From assembly GCA_035646635.1 (NCBI GenBank), contig DASRPA010000145.1:1-6577 (forward strand): DNA of 6,577 nt. The letters are read 5' to 3'. Position 1 is the stretch's first letter, and each line of letters opens with the position of its first letter. The notes beneath the pieces were generated by a model. The model saw only the letters and a list, made by a program, of their open reading frames with translations. It was not told where the DNA came from and searched no databases. Shown in pieces: positions 1-5,991 of the stretch. The DNA is from JACDAL01 sp035646635 (GTDB lineage: Bacteria > Actinomycetota > CADDZG01 > WHSQ01). A program made the translations under genes and the position numbers.

Positions 1-54
1 AGAGAGGAGCCAAGAAGACTTGACTCAGGGACGCGCAGAACCGGAAGAGGCTGG
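1..54. other. left-edge non-coding stub downstream of the HAD gene
   Basis: These bases follow the stop codon of the minus-strand HAD/phosphodiesterase gene. I see no start codon with a ribosome-binding site and no hairpin followed by a T-run (read on the minus strand). Whether the minus-strand operon continues to the left cannot be judged from so short a stub. Confidence 0.5.
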
Positions 55-1545
55 TCAGGCTCCCGCGATGAGGTTGTAACGATGGTAGACGCGTTCCTCG
101 CCCGAACCGCGGCCGTAGTAATGCCAGTCGGGAAAATTGAAATCGGCCGTAAGGGCTCTCGGCAGTAGAAGAGCTGCTTCGAGGAAGCCTTCCAGGTCCG
201 GGACTCCATGGATGTTGACCTCCCACCCGTGCTCCTCGAACCGCTCCAGGATGTCGTGAATTTGTGGGGTCGTTCTCCAGTCGATTGCGACGCGCGAAAC
301 CCCCCACTGCCTGAGGGTGTCGAGAACCTGAGCCGCCAGAGTTGGGACGGCGAGTAGGAGGGGACCTACGAAATCGGCCATGAACGAGAGGGTGGCATCC
401 GGCCTCGTTTGTGAGATGAGGCGCATCCCATGTTCACCAAGCGTCTCAATCGAGCCCAGGAAGCAAAGATCCGCATCATCGAACTTGAGAGCTCCGACCT
501 GCTCCAGCACACGTTTGGGAACGTCGCCACCCTCCTTGATGTCGAGCACGACCGCTCGATTTGCGGCGCGCAGCCTCGAGAGACAAGTCTCGAGCAAAAA
601 GGGATGCTCGGCGCGAGTCCAGGGCGTTTGCTCGAAGGAGTCGTGGCGAAGGACGATCCGGCCGACGGGATCCTCCCGAATGTCGCACTCGCTCCAGTGA
701 ATCCCTGATGCGAGGAACTGGCGCAGGTTGGCCTCGTCGTTCACGCCATGCCATACGAATTCGACCCGTGTTCGCAGTTCCTCCTCGGACACGAGGCCCG
801 TCAAGCCGTAGCTCTTGCCGCTCACCGTGCGCGGCGTGGACTCCCGCTGGGTCTCGAAGAGAGTATCGGCGTGAAGGAACAGGACCTCTCCGCCGGCGTC
901 CGCTTCTGACATTGCCCGGATGTTCGCCGGCTCGTTGTCGATGACGGAAACGATCCGGTGGCCTCGGCTTCGGAGCTCATCCAGGCCCTCCACCTTCGAT
1001 TCGAGAATATGGTCCCAACCTCGTGGGTTCATCCACAGCAGATCGCTCTCGAAGGACACGCGATGGTGCCGCGCAACTTCGTTGAGAGATCGAAGTGTCA
1101 ACTCCCGGAGCTCCTCCGGGCGGCCTGTGTTGAGCGCAACGCTTGTCGAGGGTTGCAGTTGGAACCATCGGATGACCGACAAGACGCCGGAGTAGGGGCG
1201 GCTGCCCGTCAGGATGGCTTCAGAGCTCCAGAAACGTTCTGCGTACCAGTCGAGAACACCCTGCTTCACCGCATCGGTGATTGCCATGCCCGAGAGGAAG
1301 CGATCGATGCGGCTTTCGTGGACGCTTATATCTTCAGGGCGCAGCCCCTGGAACAAGTCTGTCTGGTGTTCTCGATCGTAGGACAAGAGCGCGTTCACGA
1401 CTAAGTGACGCATATCGAGGATGGTGCCGTCGATGTCGAATACGATGCACAAATCGTCTGTTGGATACGCACGCCGGAGCTGTTCGTAGTGGACGGCCAG
1501 CGCGCGCATCCAGTCGACCTCGATCTCATCAGGCTCGCGGCTCAT
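55..1545 (-). CDS. two-domain protein: N-terminal HAD hydrolase, C-terminal GDPD/Menorin-like phosphodiesterase
   Basis: A 496-residue soluble protein with no signal peptide or membrane segment. Residues about 30-230 form a HAD-superfamily domain. Motif I is DIDGT (D37 nucleophile, D39 acid/base, the DxD arrangement of phosphatases). Motif II is T140 in LNTGRP, motif III is probably K184, and motif IV is D203-N204. A helical cap fits residues about 45-115. Residues about 258-496 resemble a TIM-barrel phosphodiesterase of the GDPD/Menorin (FAM151) type: WHGVN at 265-269 places H266, followed by E286 and D288 (SECDIR), H301-D302 (LRHDS), and a VLDIKE strand at 333-338. These match the paired histidines and acidic metal ligands of that superfamily, although the usual HRG...PENT opening is altered. 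Substrate is unknown; a phosphomonoesterase and a phosphodiesterase acting in sequence is an inference. The gene starts 10 bases after the cyclase stop with its own Shine-Dalgarno site, so it is probably co-transcribed. The HAD call is firm and the C-terminal call is moderate. Confidence 0.9.
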   Translation of the reverse strand: MSREPDEIEVDWMRALAVHYEQLRRAYPTDDLCIVFDIDGTILDMRHLVVNALLSYDREHQTDLFQGLRPEDISVHESRIDRFLSGMAITDAVKQGVLDWYAERFWSSEAILTGSRPYSGVLSVIRWFQLQPSTSVALNTGRPEELRELTLRSLNEVARHHRVSFESDLLWMNPRGWDHILESKVEGLDELRSRGHRIVSVIDNEPANIRAMSEADAGGEVLFLHADTLFETQRESTPRTVSGKSYGLTGLVSEEELRTRVEFVWHGVNDEANLRQFLASGIHWSECDIREDPVGRIVLRHDSFEQTPWTRAEHPFLLETCLSRLRAANRAVVLDIKEGGDVPKRVLEQVGALKFDDADLCFLGSIETLGEHGMRLISQTRPDATLSFMADFVGPLLLAVPTLAAQVLDTLRQWGVSRVAIDWRTTPQIHDILERFEEHGWEVNIHGVPDLEGFLEAALLLPRALTADFNFPDWHYYGRGSGEERVYHRYNLIAGA

Positions 1546-1547
1546 TT

Positions 1548-1554
1548 CTCTCCC
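1548..1554 (-). promoter_or_regulatory. ribosome-binding site of the HAD/phosphodiesterase gene
   Basis: Read on the minus strand, the 10-base gap after the cyclase stop is CGGGAGAGAA, followed directly by ATG. GGGAG lies four bases from the start codon, a good Shine-Dalgarno match. It supports the ATG at 1545 as the true start and separate re-initiation in a shared transcript. Confidence 0.7.
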
Positions 1555-1555
1555 G

Positions 1556-3700
1556 TCATTTCGAGCGGAGTAGGGTTGCCTCGATGCGGCGGATCGAGTC
1601 TTCGTCCCCGGCCCTCTTCGCCGCCTTCAGCGCTCGTCTCCATAGCTCGGATGAGTGCGTCGATGCGTTGAACGAATCGGCTTTCGTTGCCGCCCGCTCC
1701 AGATACCGCAACGCCTTCTCTTGGTGATCGCTGCGGTAATAGTAGAAGGCAAGGACACCGGGGTTATCTTCGGAAAGGGTCCCTGAATCCTCTTCCAACA
1801 GTGCTCCTACTCTTCCGTTGAGTGCTCTCAGCCTGGACGGAGTCATCGTCGAGAGAACGGCCTCGTGGAGAAGGGAGCTCGTGAACGTGTAGTCGAGCGC
1901 GGGATAGCGGCGCAACTCCCGCACGATCTCTGCCCTCAAGAGCACCGCTAAGTCTTGGCGGAGGTCCTCGCCTCCTGCTGCCCTTTGCAGCAATCCATAA
2001 CGGAAGTCCCGGCCGATGATGGCAGCGATCTGCGCAGCTCGGCGAGCTTGGGGAGGAAGCCGATCGATGCGTGCCATCAATAGGCTTTCCAGAGCAGGGG
2101 GGAGGTCCGCCGAGACCGTCCAGGTGCTTTCTCGAGCGCCTGTGCCTCCTTCCAGCACCGCCCGCAATATCTCCCTTAAATAGAAGGGATTTCCCTCCGA
2201 GCGCCCGACGATCTCAGTCCTGAGCTCGGGCTCCAACGTGCCCGCAGGGGTGAGGAAGTCAACCATTTGGATCGCCGTATTGTCGCTGAGCGGAGCGACG
2301 GCGAGCTCGGTGGTGCGATGAGAGAACTCAGTAAGAAGCCGGAGACGAAGACGCCAGCCTTCCGATGAAGGCTTGGCCTCCATGGTCGCGGCCACACATA
2401 AGGGGGCAGAGTCGGTAAGAGAAACCAGTTCCTCGGCGAGCGAGCAGGTGATGGCATCGGCGTGATGAACGTTTTCGAGCGCGAGTACTACCGGTGCGAG
2501 ATCGGTCAGAGCCTCAATCCATTGCACGTAAGACCGGCGGATTTCGATTGCCAGCTCTTCGGGGGAGAGATTGGCTATCTGTTCTTCAAGCTCCGCCTCT
2601 ACCTTTACGCACAGAAGGCGGCCCAGGAACGCAATCCAACGGGGAGCTGCGTTGCTAGAGAGCTCCCTCATTCGCGCTCGAAGCTTGGTGCGGACGGAGA
2701 TCTCCGGTTCGCTCGTTCCCACGCCCAGCCATTCTCTGAGTAACTCCACGAAGGGCCCATAGGGAAGCTCTCCCTCATAGGGAAGACACTGACCCTGCAA
2801 CCAAGTGATCTCCCTGCCGACCGCCCCCTCGAACTCGCCCAATAGACGAGTCTTTCCCATGCCGGCAGCCGCGGTAATCAGCAAGATTCGTCCTCGACCG
2901 GCTTTCAGCTCATCGCTGAGGGCAGTCAGCGTGGCCACTTCAGGCTCTCGCCCCACGAAGGGAGAAGTCGATCTCGTTGCCGAGATCGTACGCAGACCGA
3001 CCAGTCTCCACGCCGAAACGCGCCCCTCGCGGCCCGCGAATTGAAGTTCCCCCAGCGGCTCCAGCACGAAGCGCTCTGCAAGTTGGCGTGCTGTGACCGG
3101 CCCCAAGGCGATGGTGCCCGGGTCGGCGCTCGCCTGGAGTCGTGCGGCGATGTTCGTCGCATCTCCGAGCGCCACCTGTTGAGGCTCGGCCCCCCCAACG
3201 AGTCCGACGGCGGCCGGCCCGCTGTTGATTCCAACTCGGACGTTGAGCTCGGGGACGCCCCAGGCCGCCTCGATGTCGCGCCGCTGTTCCTCGATCGCTT
3301 GCAGGATTCGAAGTGCCGCTCGGGCAGCTCTTTCGGCATCGTCGCCGTGGGCAACGGGTACACCGAAGTAGGCGCAGATGCCATCCCCCATGTACGCCTG
3401 GACGACTCCCCCGAACTCTTCGACGGCGCGACTCATCCTGCCTACGCACTCTCCGACCAGCGATTTGACCTCGTCGGGAGCGAGGTGCTCGCCGAGACGA
3501 GTCGAGCCCACGATGTCCGCGAAGAGGGCCGAGATGGGACGCATTTCGTCTCCGTCGTCCTGAGACGACGGGGGAGCCGGCACCAACGACTCCTCATCCG
3601 GCCTAAGGGATTTCCCGCACGCCCAGCAAAAGCTTGCCTCGGCCGAAGAAGCCGCGCCGCAGAACGAGCATTTCACGGCGTCCCCCAGGGTCCTGTCCAT
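1556..3700 (-). CDS. zinc-ribbon / class III adenylate-guanylate cyclase / STAND-type ATPase fusion
   Basis: A 714-residue cytoplasmic signalling protein, numbered from the ATG at 3700. Residues 11-28 hold two CxxC pairs (C11, C14, C25, C28), a small zinc ribbon. Residues about 54-235 are a class III nucleotide cyclase domain. The metal-binding aspartates are present (D62 in FADIVGST, D106 in YMGDG), as are the transition-state N183 and R187 in TNIAARL. The purine-selecting lysine position appears to be A102 and its partner V176, so the product (cAMP, cGMP or none) is uncertain. Residues about 248-560 are a P-loop ATPase: FVGRE, Walker A 277-284 ending GMGKT (K283), and Walker B about 404-415, where the usual ED is EN. 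A short helical TPR-like tail follows; family members often have much longer repeat tails. An in-frame TTG at 3769 would add 23 residues but has no ribosome-binding site. ATG 3709 has AGGG touching it, whereas ATG 3700 has AGGGA about seven bases upstream, so 3700 is preferred. It is the first gene of a probable operon with the HAD fusion and divergent from the kinase. Confidence 0.95.
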   Translation of the reverse strand: MDRTLGDAVKCSFCGAASSAEASFCWACGKSLRPDEESLVPAPPSSQDDGDEMRPISALFADIVGSTRLGEHLAPDEVKSLVGECVGRMSRAVEEFGGVVQAYMGDGICAYFGVPVAHGDDAERAARAALRILQAIEEQRRDIEAAWGVPELNVRVGINSGPAAVGLVGGAEPQQVALGDATNIAARLQASADPGTIALGPVTARQLAERFVLEPLGELQFAGREGRVSAWRLVGLRTISATRSTSPFVGREPEVATLTALSDELKAGRGRILLITAAAGMGKTRLLGEFEGAVGREITWLQGQCLPYEGELPYGPFVELLREWLGVGTSEPEISVRTKLRARMRELSSNAAPRWIAFLGRLLCVKVEAELEEQIANLSPEELAIEIRRSYVQWIEALTDLAPVVLALENVHHADAITCSLAEELVSLTDSAPLCVAATMEAKPSSEGWRLRLRLLTEFSHRTTELAVAPLSDNTAIQMVDFLTPAGTLEPELRTEIVGRSEGNPFYLREILRAVLEGGTGARESTWTVSADLPPALESLLMARIDRLPPQARRAAQIAAIIGRDFRYGLLQRAAGGEDLRQDLAVLLRAEIVRELRRYPALDYTFTSSLLHEAVLSTMTPSRLRALNGRVGALLEEDSGTLSEDNPGVLAFYYYRSDHQEKALRYLERAATKADSFNASTHSSELWRRALKAAKRAGDEDSIRRIEATLLRSK

Positions 3701-3755
3701 CCGATCCATCCCTACAGAGTTTAGTTCCTGAGGAGGACAGTGCGAGGGTAAAGAG

Positions 3756-3769
3756 TTGGCACCGGCCAA
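3756..3769. repeat. inverted repeat TTGGC-N4-GCCAA
   Basis: A perfect 5-base dyad with a 4-base spacer, upstream of the cyclase start. Its right arm overlaps the first GGCCAAGG copy. It could be a regulator half-site pair or chance in GC-rich DNA. Confidence 0.35.
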
Positions 3770-3785
3770 GGTCGGGTATTCGACC
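3770..3785. repeat. inverted repeat GGTCG-N6-CGACC, copy 1
   Basis: A perfect 5-base dyad with a 6-base spacer (GGTATT). The same arms and spacing recur at 3839-3854, which is why it is noted. It lies about 70 bases from the cyclase start and about 100 bases upstream of the kinase start. Confidence 0.4.
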
Positions 3786-3838
3786 AGAGCGGGCCAAGGG
3801 CCAATGGACCCGCGCCGGACACGTGATGGCCCGGCATG

Positions 3839-3854
3839 GGTCGGGGGAACGACT
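3839..3854. repeat. inverted repeat GGTCG-N6-CGACT, copy 2
   Basis: This shares GGTCGGG-N4-CGAC with copy 1. The outer pair is G-T rather than G-C, and the spacer is GGGGAA. It starts 69 bases after copy 1 and lies just upstream of the candidate -10 box of the kinase. Two similar dyads in one divergent region suggest paired operator sites; binding is not shown. Confidence 0.4.
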
Positions 3855-3882
3855 CCACAGAAGATAATGCCTGAAGAGCGTT

Positions 3883-4710
3883 GTGAAACAGAGACAGAGG
3901 ATAGGCGGATACCGGCTCGAAGAGGTGCTCGGGGAGGGGGCCACGGGCATCGTCTACCGCGCCGTCCGTGATGCCGATGGCGCCCAAGTTGCCCTGAAGG
4001 CTCTGAAGCAAGAGCTCGTGCGGGATCAGGTCTTCCGAAGGAGATTCGAACACGAGGCGCGTGCCGCGGCCGAGGTGCGTCACAAGCACCTCATTCCGGT
4101 TCTTACATCGGGCCGAGAGGAGGACCTCTGCTACCTCGTGATGAGATATGTCGAGTCGAGGTCGCTCGCAGATGTCACACGGGCCGACGGCCCCCAGGCC
4201 CTCGCCGACATCGTGCATCTTGCCGCCGGCCTCGGTTCGGGTCTCGATGCCCTCCACGATGCCGGCCTCGTACATCGTGATGTCAAGCCCTCCAACATCC
4301 TGATCGATGCGTCCGGCAATGCCCTGCTCACTGATTTCGGCCTCGCCAAAGGGCGCGCCTACACTGCCCTGACCAGACCGGGCCAGGCCCTGGGGACCCT
4401 CGATTACATGGCGCCCGAGGTCGTGAGAGGTGAGCCGGCGACCCCCTCGAGCGACATTTACGCCTTGGGGTGCGTGATCTTCGAGTGTCTGACGGGAGCT
4501 CCGCCGTTTGCGGAGCGCAGCTTTTTCGAGGTTGGCACCGCCCATGTCGAAGAGGAGCCCCCCGACCCTCGTAGTACACGGAACGATCTCCCGCAAGGGT
4601 TCTCCTGGGCCGTGTTGACGGCGCTTGCGAAAGATCCTCAGCGCCGGCCCACAACGGCAACGATGTACGCCTACATGCTGCGTCTCGCCACCCGAACCAG
4701 TGGTCGCTGA
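3883..4710 (+). CDS. stand-alone Hanks-type serine/threonine protein kinase
   Basis: A 275-residue protein that is essentially a complete eukaryotic-like kinase catalytic domain. The glycine loop is LGEGATGIV (16-24), the ATP-binding lysine is K39 in VALK, and the helix-C glutamate is probably E58. The catalytic loop is HRDVKPSN (131-138, D133 base), the metal site is DFG (151-153), and the activation segment contains Thr/Ser residues before GTLDYMAPE (171-179). All core catalytic residues are present, so it should be active. The protein ends right after the kinase fold: there is no transmembrane segment, PASTA repeat or other sensor domain, so it is probably cytosolic and controlled by a partner or by its own phosphorylation. 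The start is GTG at 3883, with GAAGAG a few bases upstream; a stop codon lies in frame at 3865, so no longer ATG start exists. It is transcribed divergently from the cyclase operon, which suggests shared control. Targets are unknown; the neighbouring cyclase and APH-fold kinase are candidates by position only. Confidence 0.96.
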   Translation: MKQRQRIGGYRLEEVLGEGATGIVYRAVRDADGAQVALKALKQELVRDQVFRRRFEHEARAAAEVRHKHLIPVLTSGREEDLCYLVMRYVESRSLADVTRADGPQALADIVHLAAGLGSGLDALHDAGLVHRDVKPSNILIDASGNALLTDFGLAKGRAYTALTRPGQALGTLDYMAPEVVRGEPATPSSDIYALGCVIFECLTGAPPFAERSFFEVGTAHVEEEPPDPRSTRNDLPQGFSWAVLTALAKDPQRRPTTATMYAYMLRLATRTSGR

Positions 4711-4947
4711 AGGCGCCGCCGGCCGACACGCCCTTGGCAGATGATGTGAAGGACAGGAAGGTACTGGAGAGTCCCCTCCGCTCCGCCTAAGATAAAGGGC
4801 AGGTGCGAGCGCTGCTCGAGGGAGGTGGGAGCCCGTTAGGCCCCCCTGATGCCTTGGGCACATGATGACCGGATGAGGAGCGTGGTGGGGACTTTAGGAG
4901 GACCAGCTTCTGGGGCGCCACGCCTCAGGGAGAGCAGGGTCGCTCAG
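4711..4947. other. 237-base gap between kinase and APH-fold gene
   Basis: No convincing gene, RNA gene or classic terminator (hairpin plus T-run) is visible. It contains a small perfect dyad, CGAGC-GCT-GCTCG (4806-4818), followed directly by GGAGGT (4821-4826), a strong Shine-Dalgarno-like sequence with no start codon at a suitable distance. The reading frame of the downstream gene extends upstream to an ATG at 4849, so 4849-4947 would be coding if that start is used. The gap may hold a promoter for the APH-fold/glycosyltransferase pair, but I cannot place -35 and -10 boxes with confidence. Confidence 0.45.
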
Positions 4948-5991
4948 ATGATGACTTCGTCGCGCATCGGAGAGCACCCCAGTGCGCTGTTCACAACCGG
5001 TCTCCCGATCCTCCAGATCGCCCTCAATCCCGGGGTCATGACCCGAAACCTCGAGTCGATCTTGAACGCCGGCAACGGGGCATCTGGCCACCGAGAGGTG
5101 GCACACGCCAACCTGGTTGCATACAAGCAGGGAAATCGGGGCCTTATCCGCTATGACCTGTCTGGAGGCTCAGGGTCGGGCGAAGTCGTGCTGGGAAAGC
5201 TTTTTCCGGATCCCGGCCGCGCCGCACGCGTGGCGGAGATAATGCGCTGGCTGTGGGAGGACGTCTTCTCGGACAGCGACACTCTCACGGTTCCCCAACC
5301 CCTGGGGTGTGTCCCGGAGCTAGCGATGCTCCTGTTCAGGGCTCTGCCGGGCCAGCCGCTGGATTCGGCTCTGTCCGAAGGGGGTGGAGCGAATAAATCA
5401 CTCATCCAGCTCTGCGCCCGATGGCTCGCTGCTCTTCACGGCTCGTCCACGGCGCTCGATAGGCACTTTGACCTCGCAGTTGAGGCGGTGAATCTTGAAG
5501 CCTGGGCGGCTCTGATCGCCCACCGTTATCCCGATTTCGCGCCCGCGTCCCAAAAACTCTTTCGTGCGCTGCGAGAGCGATCCATGGGTCTCAGACTCGA
5601 TACCAACGCTCCCATCCACAAGGATTTTCACTATCAGCATGTTTTCGTGAACGGGACGCTCGGCGTGATCGATTTCGACGAGATTCGCTGGGGTGATCAA
5701 AACTGCGACATCGCCCACTTCTGCGCCCACCTCAATCTGCTGTCCTGCCGCGCGCGCGGAGCGGATGAGTTCGAGGGGCTCGAGGAGCTTTTCCGCTCGT
5801 CCTATGCCGAATACTCGGGCTGGTCTTGTGATGAGCGCTTCGATTTCTTCTTCGCCTACACCTGCTTGAAGATTGCCAAACAGCTTGCGACGACGCGAGG
5901 GATCAGGCCGCGACCCGAAGGGGCGGAGCTAAAGCGCCAGTTGAGTGCCGTCCTGGATGATGGTATCGCCGCGATAGCAGGGCGGAGATGA
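4948..5991 (+). CDS. APH-fold phosphotransferase (aminoglycoside/choline-kinase-like), substrate unknown
   Basis: A 347-residue protein of the APH (kinase-like) superfamily, which transfers ATP phosphate to small molecules such as sugars, amino alcohols or antibiotics. The Brenner-type catalytic loop is at 224-231: H224, D226 (predicted base) and H231, where most members have Asn or Gln. The metal-binding strand is IDFDE with D242, followed by WGDQNCDIAHF (248-258), typical of the fold. The N-lobe lysine is probably K84 in LGKLF. It more closely resembles the HxDFxxxQ subgroup, found in some carbohydrate gene clusters, than true antibiotic-resistance enzymes, so drug resistance is not the favoured role. 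The start is uncertain. ATG 4948 (with a second ATG next to it) has AGGG eight bases upstream and begins near the conserved part. ATG 4849 would add 33 residues of low-complexity character and ATG 4873 would add 25. The stop overlaps the start of the downstream glycosyltransferase, so the two are probably translated together and may act on one glycan pathway. Confidence 0.88.
   Translation: MMTSSRIGEHPSALFTTGLPILQIALNPGVMTRNLESILNAGNGASGHREVAHANLVAYKQGNRGLIRYDLSGGSGSGEVVLGKLFPDPGRAARVAEIMRWLWEDVFSDSDTLTVPQPLGCVPELAMLLFRALPGQPLDSALSEGGGANKSLIQLCARWLAALHGSSTALDRHFDLAVEAVNLEAWAALIAHRYPDFAPASQKLFRALRERSMGLRLDTNAPIHKDFHYQHVFVNGTLGVIDFDEIRWGDQNCDIAHFCAHLNLLSCRARGADEFEGLEELFRSSYAEYSGWSCDERFDFFFAYTCLKIAKQLATTRGIRPRPEGAELKRQLSAVLDDGIAAIAGRR
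5979..5991 (+). promoter_or_regulatory. ribosome-binding site and ATGA stop/start overlap
   Basis: AGGG at 5979-5982 lies five bases before ATG 5988. The ATG overlaps the TGA stop (5989-5991) of the APH-fold gene. This 4-base overlap is the classic arrangement for translational coupling and fixes the glycosyltransferase start. Confidence 0.75.

Larger units (their letters stand above)
3701..3882. promoter_or_regulatory. divergent control region between cyclase and kinase genes
   Basis: This is the only non-coding space from which both the minus-strand cyclase operon and the plus-strand kinase can be transcribed. It holds several short dyads (listed separately) and GGCCAAGG twice (3764-3771 and 3792-3799), with a further GGCCAA at 3799-3804. 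GATAAT at 3863-3868 resembles a plus-strand -10 box, but no matching -35 box lies 16-18 bases upstream and it sits only 14 bases from the kinase start. I could not identify a convincing sigma-70 promoter for the cyclase. Promoter function is inferred from gene arrangement. Confidence 0.55.

Noticed and set aside
3041..3724. 227-codon open frame on the plus strand
   Set aside because: It lies antisense to the cyclase domain, which is clearly the real coding strand by its metal and transition-state motifs.
3701..3769. Longer cyclase protein starting at TTG 3769
   Set aside because: It has no ribosome-binding site, the extra 23 residues show no conserved features, and it would place the promoter-region dyads next to or inside the coding sequence. 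Internal ATGs just before the zinc ribbon fit better.
4711..4735. GC-rich palindromes GGCGCC and GCCGGC after the kinase stop as a terminator
   Set aside because: They are very short, do not form a long stem and are not followed by a T-run.
3721..4863. 380-codon open frame on the minus strand antisense to the kinase
   Set aside because: It covers the kinase gene, whose plus-strand translation has every conserved kinase motif. The antisense product shows no recognisable domain, and long antisense frames are common in GC-rich genes.
4849..4947. N-terminal extension of the APH-fold protein from ATG 4849 or 4873
   Set aside because: The extra residues look non-conserved and the ribosome-binding site is weaker than that of ATG 4948. 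Kept as a possible alternative rather than excluded.
4948..5991. Antibiotic resistance (aminoglycoside phosphotransferase) call
   Set aside because: Only the fold is shared. The catalytic loop belongs to a different subgroup and the neighbour is a glycosyltransferase, so a resistance label would be unsupported.
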